From Oscillospiraceae bacterium (lineage in GTDB: Bacteria > Bacillota > Clostridia > Oscillospirales > CAG-272), in contig SVQK01000092.1 of the NCBI GenBank assembly GCA_015065385.1, positions 1 through 35,160 on the forward strand: a stretch of 35,160 nt of DNA. Direction: 5' to 3'. This document shows, piece by piece, positions 15,475 to 23,310 of this stretch. Position 1 is the stretch's first letter, and each line of letters begins with the position of its first letter. Made by a program: the position numbers and the translations under genes. Below the pieces are notes generated by a model. The model was given only the letters and a program-made list of their open reading frames with translations, did not search any database and was not told the DNA's origin.

Positions 15475-15618
15475 CTATTGCTCCGCGAACAAACAGAATG
15501 CTGTCGGAATTGGTATCCTGTGTTTGAAAGTCAAGCCAATCAAGGGCTCTGGCAGCTGCACGTTTGAAAACCAGAGTTAAGTTTGCTGTCTCAGCGATAA
15601 AGCTTTCCCCTCCGAACC
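15475..15618. other. Unassigned spacer with no recognisable gene
   Basis: This stretch is less GC-rich than its surroundings and codes for nothing convincing on either strand. It lies between the symporter stop and its likely terminator, which is unusually far downstream, so it would be a 3' untranslated tail of about 140 nt. I see no tRNA, riboswitch or insertion-sequence end. Confidence 0.5.
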
Positions 15619-15663
15619 GCCCTGCGGCACGGTTTTTCAGGCTGTGTCACAGGGCGATTTTTT
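15619..15663 (+). terminator. Terminator after the symporter
   Basis: CGCCCTG (15619-15625) pairs with CAGGGCG (15651-15657) over a ~25-nt loop, followed by five Ts (15659-15663). It abuts the stop codon of the convergent lipoprotein gene. Confidence 0.75.
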
Positions 15664-18031
15664 ACCGGTTTTCCGCCATCCAGACAGACGCGCGGGACTG
15701 GATCTTCTTCGCGCAGTCCTCGGCGGAACCGATGCCGGCGAAGAACGCGGACATCTCCTCGTTGACGAACTCCATCACCTCGTCGGGGATCCGGTGTGAG
15801 AGCGGAATCCCGGCTCCGTCAAGGGCTGCCATGATCCGGGCGGTGTCCTCTTTGGTGTAGTCGAGGACGATCCCCGGACGCCTCAGCTGCTCTTTCGCCG
15901 TGGGGACGTCGGGCTTCGGCGTACGGCTTTCGAGCGTGCCGTCGAAGTACTGAATGAATTCCGAGCGGTACAGATCTTCGGTACCTTCCGCGAAGGATTC
16001 TTTCAGGGAGGACAGCATATTCTGGGCGGTGGAGGGGAGTCCGTCGTTCCTCTGGCCTGTCAGAACGAGGGAGCGGAGAAATTCCCACGCCAGATCGGGG
16101 GCAGGGCAGGAGGCGGTGATGCAGCAGACGTTCTGCGCGCTCACTTCCGTACCGCTCCCGGAGGATTCCGGATACCCGATCATGACCCAGTCCTTGTTCC
16201 CGAACGCTGTTTCAAATCTCGTGAAATCGCTGTACATCCAGAAGGAGGTCATGCTCAGCGCGACCCGGTCGGTATAGGACAAATCAAACTGTCCGTTCCT
16301 GTCCGCCGCCCCGTAGGCGTTTTTGCTTCTGTATTCCTCGAGATTTTTCGGCAGGCCAGCGGCGAATTTCAGGTACCGGACGAAGAGCGGACTGTCGAAC
16401 GAGCAGGTTCCCTCTTCCCGGTCGAGAAACGCGCCGAGGCCGTAGTCCCCGAGAAGCATCGCGTTCGCCGAATCCTGCGTGAGCGGAACGTTTGCGAGGA
16501 CTACGTCTTTCGGCAGCCGCTCTGCGAAGTCGAGAAATTCCTCCAGCGTCCAGCGGTCAAGCTCCCCCATCCCGGCCCGATCGAGCAGGGCGCGGTTTGC
16601 GAGGACGGTTTCGAACAGGAAATAATTGGAAAGGCACCAGACCGCGCCGTCGTCGTCGAAGGCAGTGAGCACGCAGTCCATGAGCGTCTCGCGGTTGACT
16701 TCGGGATCGCTCTCGAGAAAGGGGGCAAGATCCAGATACATCTTCTTTTTCAGGATCTGATCGATCTGCTTGTCCTCCCCGGGCCGTCCGACGACAAGAT
16801 CCGGCATGCAGAGTCCCGTCACCATGTCGAGCGCCAGCCTGTCCGAGCCCGCCGTCGGATCCGAGTCCGTCGCCCATGTGCTGTAATCGAGCAGGACGAT
16901 CCGCGCGTCGTCGTGGGTGCGGTTGAACTGCGCGATGGACTCCTGAAGCACTCCATCCCACAGCTGGCGGGAAAAAGCGACCGTCAGCACCGTAATATCC
17001 GCGAGGGAGACCGTTCCGAGAGGGCGGTAGACCACGATCTGCCCCCTTCCGACCGGATCGCCTTCGACGAACAGCAGCCCCTCCTCCCCGGCAGTACCGA
17101 GCAGTCGTTCTTTGTCCGCGTTCATGCCGGAATTGACGAAGTCCAGAAGGCATTCGGATTCGAGGGAGCCGTCCGGCCCGATTTTTGCCCCGTACACGCC
17201 GCCCGAAGCGGAATAGAGATAGGCGTACTCCGGCGAGGCGGGGAAGCAGACCTCGCGGAAGAGCGCGGGAAGCGGGATCTCCTCCGTCTTCTGCCCCGTC
17301 GCCTTGTCGATCCGCGCGAAGGACTTTCCTCCCGGCGTATGACAGGATACGAACACCGCTCCGTCCGGACGCACGGTCAGATCGTCCGGCGAATCCAGCA
17401 CGACCGAGCAGAGGCGGGTGAAATCGGGGCGGACCGCGATCACCTCGGACATGCTCATGATCCAGAGATCGCCGTCCGCGTCCATTTTCATCCCCGAGAG
17501 AAACTCTCCGGATCCCGCGAACAGCTCCGAAACGGGCCGCTCCTCCAGCTCCCCGGTGACAAGATCCCGGCGGACGAGAAAACGGGTGTAGTTTCCCTTC
17601 GTCACGCGAGAGAGGATCGTCCAGAGCGTGTCCCCGTCAATCACGGCAGATCCGATGTCGAACGAATCCGCGTCCCCCCGCTCGGCGGAGAAATCGACCG
17701 GCTCCTTCAGAAACGTCTTTTCCGTGAGGGTGAAGAGCGCGTACTCCCGGTAGGGGTGCTCCTCTCCGTCGTCATAGTCGAAATGGGCGTAGGCGAGCGT
17801 GCGCACCGTGCCGGTCTGGGGATCATACCACACGGATGTGGGATTCCATGGGTCGGGCAGCTCATAGACGGTCCCGGTCCAGACGTGCTCGAGCATGCCG
17901 TTTGAAGCGGAGTTCCCGTTTGAGACCGCGTTCCCCGCATGGCTGACGGGACCGTTTTCCTCCCGCTTCCGGCAGGAAAAGAGGGAGAAGATCAGAAAAA
18001 ACGCAAGAAATATGGCGGTAAAACGTCTCAT
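15662..18031 (-). CDS. Beta-propeller-like plus solute-binding fusion lipoprotein
   Basis: A 789-aa surface lipoprotein. Residues 1-20 form a signal ending in L-F-S-C (Cys20). Residues ~45-345 are a beta-rich repeat region with Asp-rich turns (DGDTLWTI, DADGDLWIM, RPDGAVFVS), like a propeller or SMP-30/NHL sensor. Residues ~350-789 look like a family 1 extracellular solute-binding protein: LTVAFSRQLWDGVLQESIAQFN, a DLVVGRPGEDKQ loop, and a long alpha/beta region ending in FVNEEMSAFFAG. Solute-binding proteins normally feed ABC importers, but no permease genes are adjacent. The propeller-SBP fusion is about twice the usual length. It may bind sugars or peptides at the surface. It has its own promoter. 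Confidence 0.75.
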   Translation of the reverse strand: MRRFTAIFLAFFLIFSLFSCRKREENGPVSHAGNAVSNGNSASNGMLEHVWTGTVYELPDPWNPTSVWYDPQTGTVRTLAYAHFDYDDGEEHPYREYALFTLTEKTFLKEPVDFSAERGDADSFDIGSAVIDGDTLWTILSRVTKGNYTRFLVRRDLVTGELEERPVSELFAGSGEFLSGMKMDADGDLWIMSMSEVIAVRPDFTRLCSVVLDSPDDLTVRPDGAVFVSCHTPGGKSFARIDKATGQKTEEIPLPALFREVCFPASPEYAYLYSASGGVYGAKIGPDGSLESECLLDFVNSGMNADKERLLGTAGEEGLLFVEGDPVGRGQIVVYRPLGTVSLADITVLTVAFSRQLWDGVLQESIAQFNRTHDDARIVLLDYSTWATDSDPTAGSDRLALDMVTGLCMPDLVVGRPGEDKQIDQILKKKMYLDLAPFLESDPEVNRETLMDCVLTAFDDDGAVWCLSNYFLFETVLANRALLDRAGMGELDRWTLEEFLDFAERLPKDVVLANVPLTQDSANAMLLGDYGLGAFLDREEGTCSFDSPLFVRYLKFAAGLPKNLEEYRSKNAYGAADRNGQFDLSYTDRVALSMTSFWMYSDFTRFETAFGNKDWVMIGYPESSGSGTEVSAQNVCCITASCPAPDLAWEFLRSLVLTGQRNDGLPSTAQNMLSSLKESFAEGTEDLYRSEFIQYFDGTLESRTPKPDVPTAKEQLRRPGIVLDYTKEDTARIMAALDGAGIPLSHRIPDEVMEFVNEEMSAFFAGIGSAEDCAKKIQSRASVWMAENR

Positions 18032-18082
18032 AAACGCCTCCTGAAAGCGCCTTGGAAGGGCGGATCCGGTATTACGTTTAAT

Positions 18083-18111
18083 ATTATAGACCGAGTTTGT
18101 GCTTTTGTCAA
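18083..18111 (-). promoter_or_regulatory. SigA-type promoter of the propeller-SBP gene
   Basis: Minus-strand TTGACA (18111-18106), 17-nt spacer, TATAAT (18088-18083); both boxes match consensus. It lies between the EutH stop and the lipoprotein start. Confidence 0.9.
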
Positions 18112-18136
18112 GGCAAATCCGGTCTATTTTTATAAA

Positions 18137-19219
18137 TTATTTTTTCTCTGTGCTTTTCCGCGTCAGGAGCAAGGCGAGCGCGATGGCGGCGGCTCCTCCG
18201 GCCAGCTTTCCGGCGAGGAAGGGAAGGGCGGTCGAGGAGTCCACGGTCAGCTGAAATGCCAGATGATCCCCGAGCATAAAGGACGCCGGGACGAGATAGG
18301 CGATGTTCAGAACCACGCCCCGGTCGTTCATGTCCATCGTCATGGCAAACATCGGAATGGCGTTGATCGTAGTCGTGACGATTCCGAGAACGGAGGTCTT
18401 GTCCGTTCCCGTCGCGTTCCCGAGCTTTTCGAACAGCGGCCCGCAGAGCTTTTCGAGGAACCAGAGCAGAACGAACGCCCCGCAGAGGAAGACCGCGATA
18501 CCGCCGATGATCTCCACCGCTTCGTCGAAGGATCCGAACCAGCCGGGATCCTTTCCGGTGACCTTGATGAAGACGGAGACGGCTAAGGCGGCTGTGAAGA
18601 GAAAGGTGAGCGCGGCTCCCATCGCGGATACGATCTTCACGGTGATCCGCTCGAACAAAAGCAGCCCCGCGGCGAAGAACCCGGAGAAAACGATCAGCGG
18701 GAGCAGATTCCGGAGCAGCGCGGCGATCCCGATCCCAAAGCAGAGCCCGCTTGCGAAGCAGGCGACGGGAACGGTGATCAGCCCGACTGCCAGCCCCTTT
18801 GCCACGAGAGGCCGCTTTTCCTTCGGCGTCATGGCGAATCCCGCCGGAAACGCGAACATGACGGCGCAGCCCATGGTGCTTCCGACGATCGATCCGAAGA
18901 AGCGTCCAAGCACCTCGTCCCGCGCAACCGCCATGGCGAGAGGCCACCCGCCCGAATCGTTCGCTATGAAAAGCCCCGCGATGACCGACGGATCGATCCC
19001 CACGGCGTCGCAGACCGGGGCAAGGGTCGGCGCGAGGATCCGGGCGACAAGAGGGGCGAGGGCAAACGGCCCGATCATGGCGAGCATCAGAGGACCAGAG
19101 GCTTCAAATCCCCTCTCGAAAGATTTCCCGGGACCGAAGCGGCAGCCGATCGCCCGATCCGCCGCTCCGATCAGCGCAAAACCCAGCATCACGAGCGTGA
19201 TGACAGTACCGACGTTCAT
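18137..19219 (-). CDS. eutH: EutH-family ethanolamine permease
   Basis: A 360-aa hydrophobic protein with about ten or eleven membrane segments and the family hallmarks MNVGTVITLVMLGFALIGAADR, GPLMLAMIGPFALAPLVA, GIDPSVIAGLFIANDSGGW and STMGCAVMFAFPAGFAM. EutH carries ethanolamine into the cell. It is normally part of a eut cluster, but no other eut gene is present here and it has its own promoter. The start ATG 19219 has GGGGAG upstream. Its size is at the short end of the family (~360-410). Transport of another small amine or alcohol cannot be excluded. Confidence 0.85.
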   Translation of the reverse strand: MNVGTVITLVMLGFALIGAADRAIGCRFGPGKSFERGFEASGPLMLAMIGPFALAPLVARILAPTLAPVCDAVGIDPSVIAGLFIANDSGGWPLAMAVARDEVLGRFFGSIVGSTMGCAVMFAFPAGFAMTPKEKRPLVAKGLAVGLITVPVACFASGLCFGIGIAALLRNLLPLIVFSGFFAAGLLLFERITVKIVSAMGAALTFLFTAALAVSVFIKVTGKDPGWFGSFDEAVEIIGGIAVFLCGAFVLLWFLEKLCGPLFEKLGNATGTDKTSVLGIVTTTINAIPMFAMTMDMNDRGVVLNIAYLVPASFMLGDHLAFQLTVDSSTALPFLAGKLAGGAAAIALALLLTRKSTEKK

Positions 19220-19272
19220 AGAGAACTCCCCTTCTTTCCGATTCCGATCCCGGATGGGCCGGAGACGCCGCC

Positions 19273-19301
19273 ATTATACCATGATCATGCGCGGATTGCA
19301 A
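19273..19301 (-). promoter_or_regulatory. SigA-type promoter of eutH
   Basis: Minus-strand TTGCAA (19301-19296), 17-nt spacer, TATAAT (19278-19273) with TGG just before the -10 (extended -10). It is back to back with the promoter of the esterase gene. Confidence 0.85.
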
Positions 19302-19326
19302 GAGTCCCGGGAAATGGAAAGAACGC

Positions 19327-19355
19327 TTGATTCGGAAGGCGTTCTGTGTTATAAT
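19327..19355 (+). promoter_or_regulatory. SigA-type promoter of the esterase gene
   Basis: TTGATT (19327-19332), 17-nt spacer, TATAAT (19350-19355) with TGT before the -10. About 25 bp separate its -35 from the divergent eutH -35, so a bound regulator could affect both. Confidence 0.85.
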
Positions 19356-19429
19356 ACCGGTGACGGTACCCCGGGCGGCGCGGATCCTTCCCGGGGCGGA
19401 CTTTCGATGAAACTGAAAAGGAGCGCGCC

Positions 19430-20458
19430 ATGTCGCTGTACGATCTTCACACTTCGCTGGCGGACGCCGATCTCGCGGCTCGCCTTCCGTATTCCTATGA
19501 TCCCTCCGAACCCCTCGAACCGCAGAGAAAGCGGGCCGACCGGGTTTTCCGCTCCCTGATCGGATGGGACAAGATGCCGGTTCCGAAAGCGCCTCCCGCC
19601 GTGGAGACGGAGTTCACGGAGGAAGCGGATCCGCGCTTTACGGAGATCCGCTTCACGTTTGAATCCGAACCCGGGTTCCGCGTGCCCGCGCATCTTCTGA
19701 TCCCGAAGGCTCCCTCCCGTCTTGAGAAGAGCGGAAAGCTGCCCGTGATGATCTGTCTGCAGGGCCATTCCACCGGCATGCACATCTCCATCGGCCGCGC
19801 GAAGTTTCCCGGAGACGAGGAGACTATCGCGGGCGGACGTGATTTCGCGCTTCAGGCCGTGGATCGCGGCTACATCGCCATCGCCATGGAACAGCGGGGA
19901 CTCGGCGAGCTGAAACACGGGGGCGGCTGTCTTCTTCCGGCATCTCAGGCGCTGCTTCTGGGCCGGACTCTTCTCGGCGAGCGGATCTATGACATTACCC
20001 GGCTGATCGACGCGATCGAGAACGGCCTGTCCGATTGCGCCGATCCCTCCCGGATCTATATGATGGGCAACTCCGGAGGCGGCACCGCGACGTGGCACTC
20101 GGCGGCCATCGAGCACAGACTTGCCGCGGTCATGCCATCCTGCGCATTCAACCTCTACCGCAAGTCGATCTTCGCCATGGACCACTGCATCTGCAACCAC
20201 ATCCCGCATATTCTCGAAAATATGGAAATGCCCGATCTCGCCATGCTGAGCGCGCCCACCCCCGTGGTGATCGTCTGCGGGAAAGAGGATCCCATTTTCC
20301 CGCTCGACGGCGTGAAGGAGGGATTCGAGACTGTCAAAGCCGTGTATGCCGCCGCGGGAGTTCCGGACGCCTGCAAGCTGGTGGTCGGTCCCGCCGGTCA
20401 CCGGTTCTATCCCGACGAAAGCTGGCCGGTCTTCGAGTCTCTGACGGCTGAACTATAA
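19430..20458 (+). CDS. Alpha/beta-hydrolase, acetylesterase-like
   Basis: A 342-aa cytoplasmic alpha/beta-fold esterase with a complete triad: nucleophile Ser215 in GNSGGG, Asp287 in GKEDPIFP and His324 in GPAGHRFYPDE. The oxyanion region is ICLQGHSTGMH near 108-118. The long N-terminal part and MEQRGLGELKHGG loop resemble dienelactone-hydrolase/acetyl-xylan-esterase-like proteins that remove acyl groups from sugars. The substrate is not known. AAAGGAG lies just before ATG 19430. It is alone between its own promoter and a bidirectional terminator. Nearby glycosidase-like genes make a carbohydrate ester plausible. Confidence 0.8.
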   Translation: MSLYDLHTSLADADLAARLPYSYDPSEPLEPQRKRADRVFRSLIGWDKMPVPKAPPAVETEFTEEADPRFTEIRFTFESEPGFRVPAHLLIPKAPSRLEKSGKLPVMICLQGHSTGMHISIGRAKFPGDEETIAGGRDFALQAVDRGYIAIAMEQRGLGELKHGGGCLLPASQALLLGRTLLGERIYDITRLIDAIENGLSDCADPSRIYMMGNSGGGTATWHSAAIEHRLAAVMPSCAFNLYRKSIFAMDHCICNHIPHILENMEMPDLAMLSAPTPVVIVCGKEDPIFPLDGVKEGFETVKAVYAAAGVPDACKLVVGPAGHRFYPDESWPVFESLTAEL

Positions 20459-20468
20459 AACAAAGCAG

Positions 20469-20514
20469 CCGGCGTTCCGCTCCCGCCTTGGGGAGTTTCG
20501 GATACGCCGGTTTT
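20469..20514. terminator. Bidirectional terminator between convergent genes
   Basis: A long interrupted hairpin has outer stem CCGGCGT (20469-20475) with ACGCCGG (20504-20510) and an inner CTCCC/GGGAG stem, followed by TTTT. On the minus strand it is followed by a T-rich stretch, so it serves both the esterase and the propeller gene. Confidence 0.8.
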
Positions 20515-20523
20515 CTTCTTGGT

Positions 20524-21960
20524 TTATCGGAACATGATGGAATAAAGATCCGCGTCGAACATGTTGACCGAGAGGATCACCGGACGTCCCGCGAACGCGC
20601 CTACATCCCCGCTGAACCGCACTCTCCGGTCCACGCTGTCCCCGAAGGTCTCGTCGGAAGAAATGCTGTTTCCGTCCGTGTCCTTCAATTTGAAGCGCAT
20701 GTGGCCGTAGGCGGAGGTCGAAAAGTTGACGAACAGATCCTGTCCCTCGAAAATGAAGGGTTTCGTGACGAGATTGGACTCCGGATACACCCCTGTCCGC
20801 GACGCGAATCCGTCGAGCCGGATGGTGTACCGCCATGCCTCCGGGGGATCGGGGAAAAAGCGGCCCTCCATGCAGTAGAAGGAGAGCTCCGGATCGCATC
20901 CGGGATGGGTCGGCGCGGTTTCAAACATCCCGTTGGAGAAATAGACCGAGCCGTAAACCCAGTTTTTCGGATGCTCCGGCCCCGGTCGGATGAAGGCCTC
21001 GGGATAGCGGGTGAAGTTGAGCCCGTCCCGGGAGCACATGAAGAGCGTGTCGCTGACGGAAAGTCCCAGTCTGTGGTCACGCTCCGGCCCGGACCGGATC
21101 AGCCGCGCCTCCCTGCCGCAGAGCTCGTCGAAATTCGGCGTCCACTCCCGCCGGATCACATAGCGGGAAGGAAACCCGACCAGCATGTGATCCGCCCGCT
21201 CGTAGGGCATGACGGAGTTGATGTACATCTGCCATGCGTTCGGCGTGTCGTACCGGAGATACCGCGCTTTCGGCCACGATCCGGAGGCGGGGAAGAGCTC
21301 CGCGCTCTCCGACGTGCTGATGGCCCGGATCCAGATCCCGTCCGCCGGGTTGGAAGGGGAGAAATAGTCCCGCACATAGACCCGGTATTTGCCGATGCGC
21401 CTGTCGTAGAACAGAGTGTTTACGCTGTCGTAGGGCGTGCCGGGATTTTCCGCCGGAACGGACAGCGGCCCGACATGGCGGAACCGGAGACCGTCGGAAC
21501 TGACGTACACATGGAGCCGCGCGTTCACGTTCGCCACCGCTTTGATCCGCTCCTCGGGCAGGGCGGCGGGATTGTTGTCCACAAACGCCCGGAATCCGTC
21601 GAAGTGACCGGCGCAGGGCTCGGAATCCGCGCCGTCTCCGCTCTCCGTGAAGGCGACCAGCGCGTTGTCCCGGGATCCGTTCAGCTCCACCAGACCCCGG
21701 CCCGGACGCTCCCAGTGGATGCCGTCCGCGCTCTCGGAGCAGATCAGTCCCGTCGGATGGTCGGTGTACATGAGATAGCGGTTCCCGTCGCGGAGCACGC
21801 ACATATAGGGACTGCTCCCCTGCGCCCACGGTTCTTCGAAGACCGCGCAGTCCCTCGCAACGGGATGGTGGAGCTTCAGGGGCGTGTCCGTCTGCTCCGT
21901 GTCGATCAGAAAATCGTCCCACATGGGTTCGCGTCGGGATCCGATCCGGATTTCGTCCAT
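20524..21960 (-). CDS. Beta-propeller glycoside-hydrolase-like protein with C-terminal beta-sandwich
   Basis: A 478-aa protein, no signal peptide. It opens with REPMWDDFLIDTEQTDTPLKLHHP, typical of a family of five-bladed-propeller sugar-active proteins related to GH32/GH43. It continues with propeller-type repeats (NRYLMYTDHPTGLICSESADGIHWERP, IGKYRVYVRDYFSP, LFMCSRDGLNFTRYPEAF). Residues ~380-478 form a beta-sandwich carbohydrate-binding-like module (VTKPFIFEGQDLFVNFSTSAYG). I cannot name catalytic residues with confidence, so the activity is unassigned. GGGAGG lies before ATG 21960, and there is a near-consensus promoter upstream. Confidence 0.68.
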   Translation of the reverse strand: MDEIRIGSRREPMWDDFLIDTEQTDTPLKLHHPVARDCAVFEEPWAQGSSPYMCVLRDGNRYLMYTDHPTGLICSESADGIHWERPGRGLVELNGSRDNALVAFTESGDGADSEPCAGHFDGFRAFVDNNPAALPEERIKAVANVNARLHVYVSSDGLRFRHVGPLSVPAENPGTPYDSVNTLFYDRRIGKYRVYVRDYFSPSNPADGIWIRAISTSESAELFPASGSWPKARYLRYDTPNAWQMYINSVMPYERADHMLVGFPSRYVIRREWTPNFDELCGREARLIRSGPERDHRLGLSVSDTLFMCSRDGLNFTRYPEAFIRPGPEHPKNWVYGSVYFSNGMFETAPTHPGCDPELSFYCMEGRFFPDPPEAWRYTIRLDGFASRTGVYPESNLVTKPFIFEGQDLFVNFSTSAYGHMRFKLKDTDGNSISSDETFGDSVDRRVRFSGDVGAFAGRPVILSVNMFDADLYSIMFR

Positions 21961-21992
21961 AACTGCCTCCCGGTAGTGCTTTGTTCGTCCCT

Positions 21993-22021
21993 ATGATAGC
22001 ACATCCCGAAGAGGCTGTCAA
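21993..22021 (-). promoter_or_regulatory. SigA-type promoter of the propeller gene
   Basis: Minus-strand TTGACA (22021-22016), 17-nt spacer, TATCAT (21998-21993), with TGC before the -10. Confidence 0.87.
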
Positions 22022-22046
22022 GGGCGGACGCTCTGGCGCACAACAG

Positions 22047-22076
22047 TTGACGGAGGGAGCCGGGATGTGGTATAAT
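22047..22076 (+). promoter_or_regulatory. SigA-type promoter of the OYE-family gene
   Basis: TTGACG (22047-22052), 18-nt spacer, TATAAT (22071-22076), with TGG before the -10. It is back to back with the propeller-gene promoter. Confidence 0.84.
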
Positions 22077-22109
22077 CAAAAAAACGCTGCCTCGCAAGGA
22101 GATGAAGCA

Positions 22110-23153
22110 ATGGACAAAAGCATTCTGTTCGCGCCGCTTTCATTGAAGCGCATCACGCTCCCCGGACGGCTGATCCGTTCCGCCACGGAGCTGTTCGGCT
22201 CCACGCCCGACGCCCATATCCGCCCCGTGGAGGTCGAGATCTACCGCAGGCTCGGGGAAGAACCGCTCGGCATGATCCTCACGTCCCACACCTGCGTTTC
22301 GCCGGAAGGACGGAGCAACCCGTATCAGAACGCGGTCTGGGACGACGGCTATCTCCCGGACGCGGAGGCGATCGCGCAGGCAGGAGGGAAGCGGGGCGTC
22401 CCCGTCGTCATGCAGATCGGGCACGGCGGGATGAAGGCGGAGGGAAACAACGGCGGCCTGCCCGTTCTCACGCCGGACAACATGACGCATGAGCAGATCC
22501 GTTCTCTGGTCCGCGCGTTCGGAGAGGCGGCGCTTCGGGCGAGGAAGGCGGGGATGGCCGGGATCATGCTCCACGGCGCGCACCTCTATCTGCTCTCCCA
22601 GTTCTTCTATCCGAAGTTCAACCACCGGACCGACGCATACGGCGGATGCGCCTTGAACCGGTTCCGCGTCCTGCGCGAGATCATGGAGGAGGTCCTGACC
22701 GTCTGCGGCGAATCTTGCCCGCTCTTCCTCAAAATCAACGGGGACGACGAAGGAAACACGGAGGAATACCACCGGGATCTTGTCGAAGCGCTTCGATCTG
22801 CGGAAGGCCTGCTCGATGCCGTGGAGATCTCCGGCTGGCATTCCGCGCCCCTCGGTGTGGCGGAGAAGCCGTATTTTCTCGACAACGTCCGCCGCCTGAG
22901 CAGGGAGATCGGGACTCCCGTCATCGAGGTGGGCGGATTCCGCTCGGCTCCGGCCATGCTCGAGGCGATCGAAGCGGGGGCGTGCGCGGTGTCCGTGTGC
23001 CGCCCGCTGCTCTGCGAACCGGATTTTCCCACAAAGATCCGGGACCGGGACGGCGTCGTTTCCCGCTGCGTCGGATGCGGCTTCTGCTTCGGTCCGTACG
23101 ATCCGGCGAGCGGGATCCGCTGCCCGAGAGCGGGACGGATCCTCCCCGAATAA
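22110..23153 (+). CDS. Old yellow enzyme-type NADH:flavin oxidoreductase with Fe-S cysteines
   Basis: A 347-aa FMN-binding TIM-barrel oxidoreductase. Typical blocks are FAPLSLKRITLPGRLIRSAT, VVMQIGHGG, and the substrate-binding region HGAHLYLLSQFFYPKFNHRTD with His155 and His158. The C-terminal end has Cys320-x2-Cys323-x2-Cys326-x11-Cys338, spaced like the [4Fe-4S] ligands of trimethylamine dehydrogenase and 2,4-dienoyl-CoA reductase. Those enzymes continue into a second flavin/NAD(P)H domain of ~300 residues; this protein stops after the cluster motif. The start ATG 22110 is behind AAGGAG. Longer upstream reading would run through the promoter. Substrate is unknown; an enoate-type reduction is likely. 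Confidence 0.85.
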   Translation: MDKSILFAPLSLKRITLPGRLIRSATELFGSTPDAHIRPVEVEIYRRLGEEPLGMILTSHTCVSPEGRSNPYQNAVWDDGYLPDAEAIAQAGGKRGVPVVMQIGHGGMKAEGNNGGLPVLTPDNMTHEQIRSLVRAFGEAALRARKAGMAGIMLHGAHLYLLSQFFYPKFNHRTDAYGGCALNRFRVLREIMEEVLTVCGESCPLFLKINGDDEGNTEEYHRDLVEALRSAEGLLDAVEISGWHSAPLGVAEKPYFLDNVRRLSREIGTPVIEVGGFRSAPAMLEAIEAGACAVSVCRPLLCEPDFPTKIRDRDGVVSRCVGCGFCFGPYDPASGIRCPRAGRILPE

Positions 23154-23230
23154 ATGGACGCTCAGGGATCCAAAGACGCAGGGCTCCGTCCGGCGTGACT
23201 CCGTATATTCTTCCATTTTGCGGTATGCTG

Positions 23231-23259
23231 TTGACTTTCCTCCCGGAACGCGGTACAAT
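23231..23259 (+). promoter_or_regulatory. SigA-type promoter of the tdh-kbl operon
   Basis: TTGACT (23231-23236), 17-nt spacer, TACAAT (23254-23259), 51 nt before the tdh start. No riboswitch or clear terminator-type leader is visible in the short leader. Confidence 0.87.
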
Positions 23260-23310
23260 AAATCAAAGGACACAATTCTTTATCTTTCAGGAAAAACAGG
23301 AGATTTCATC

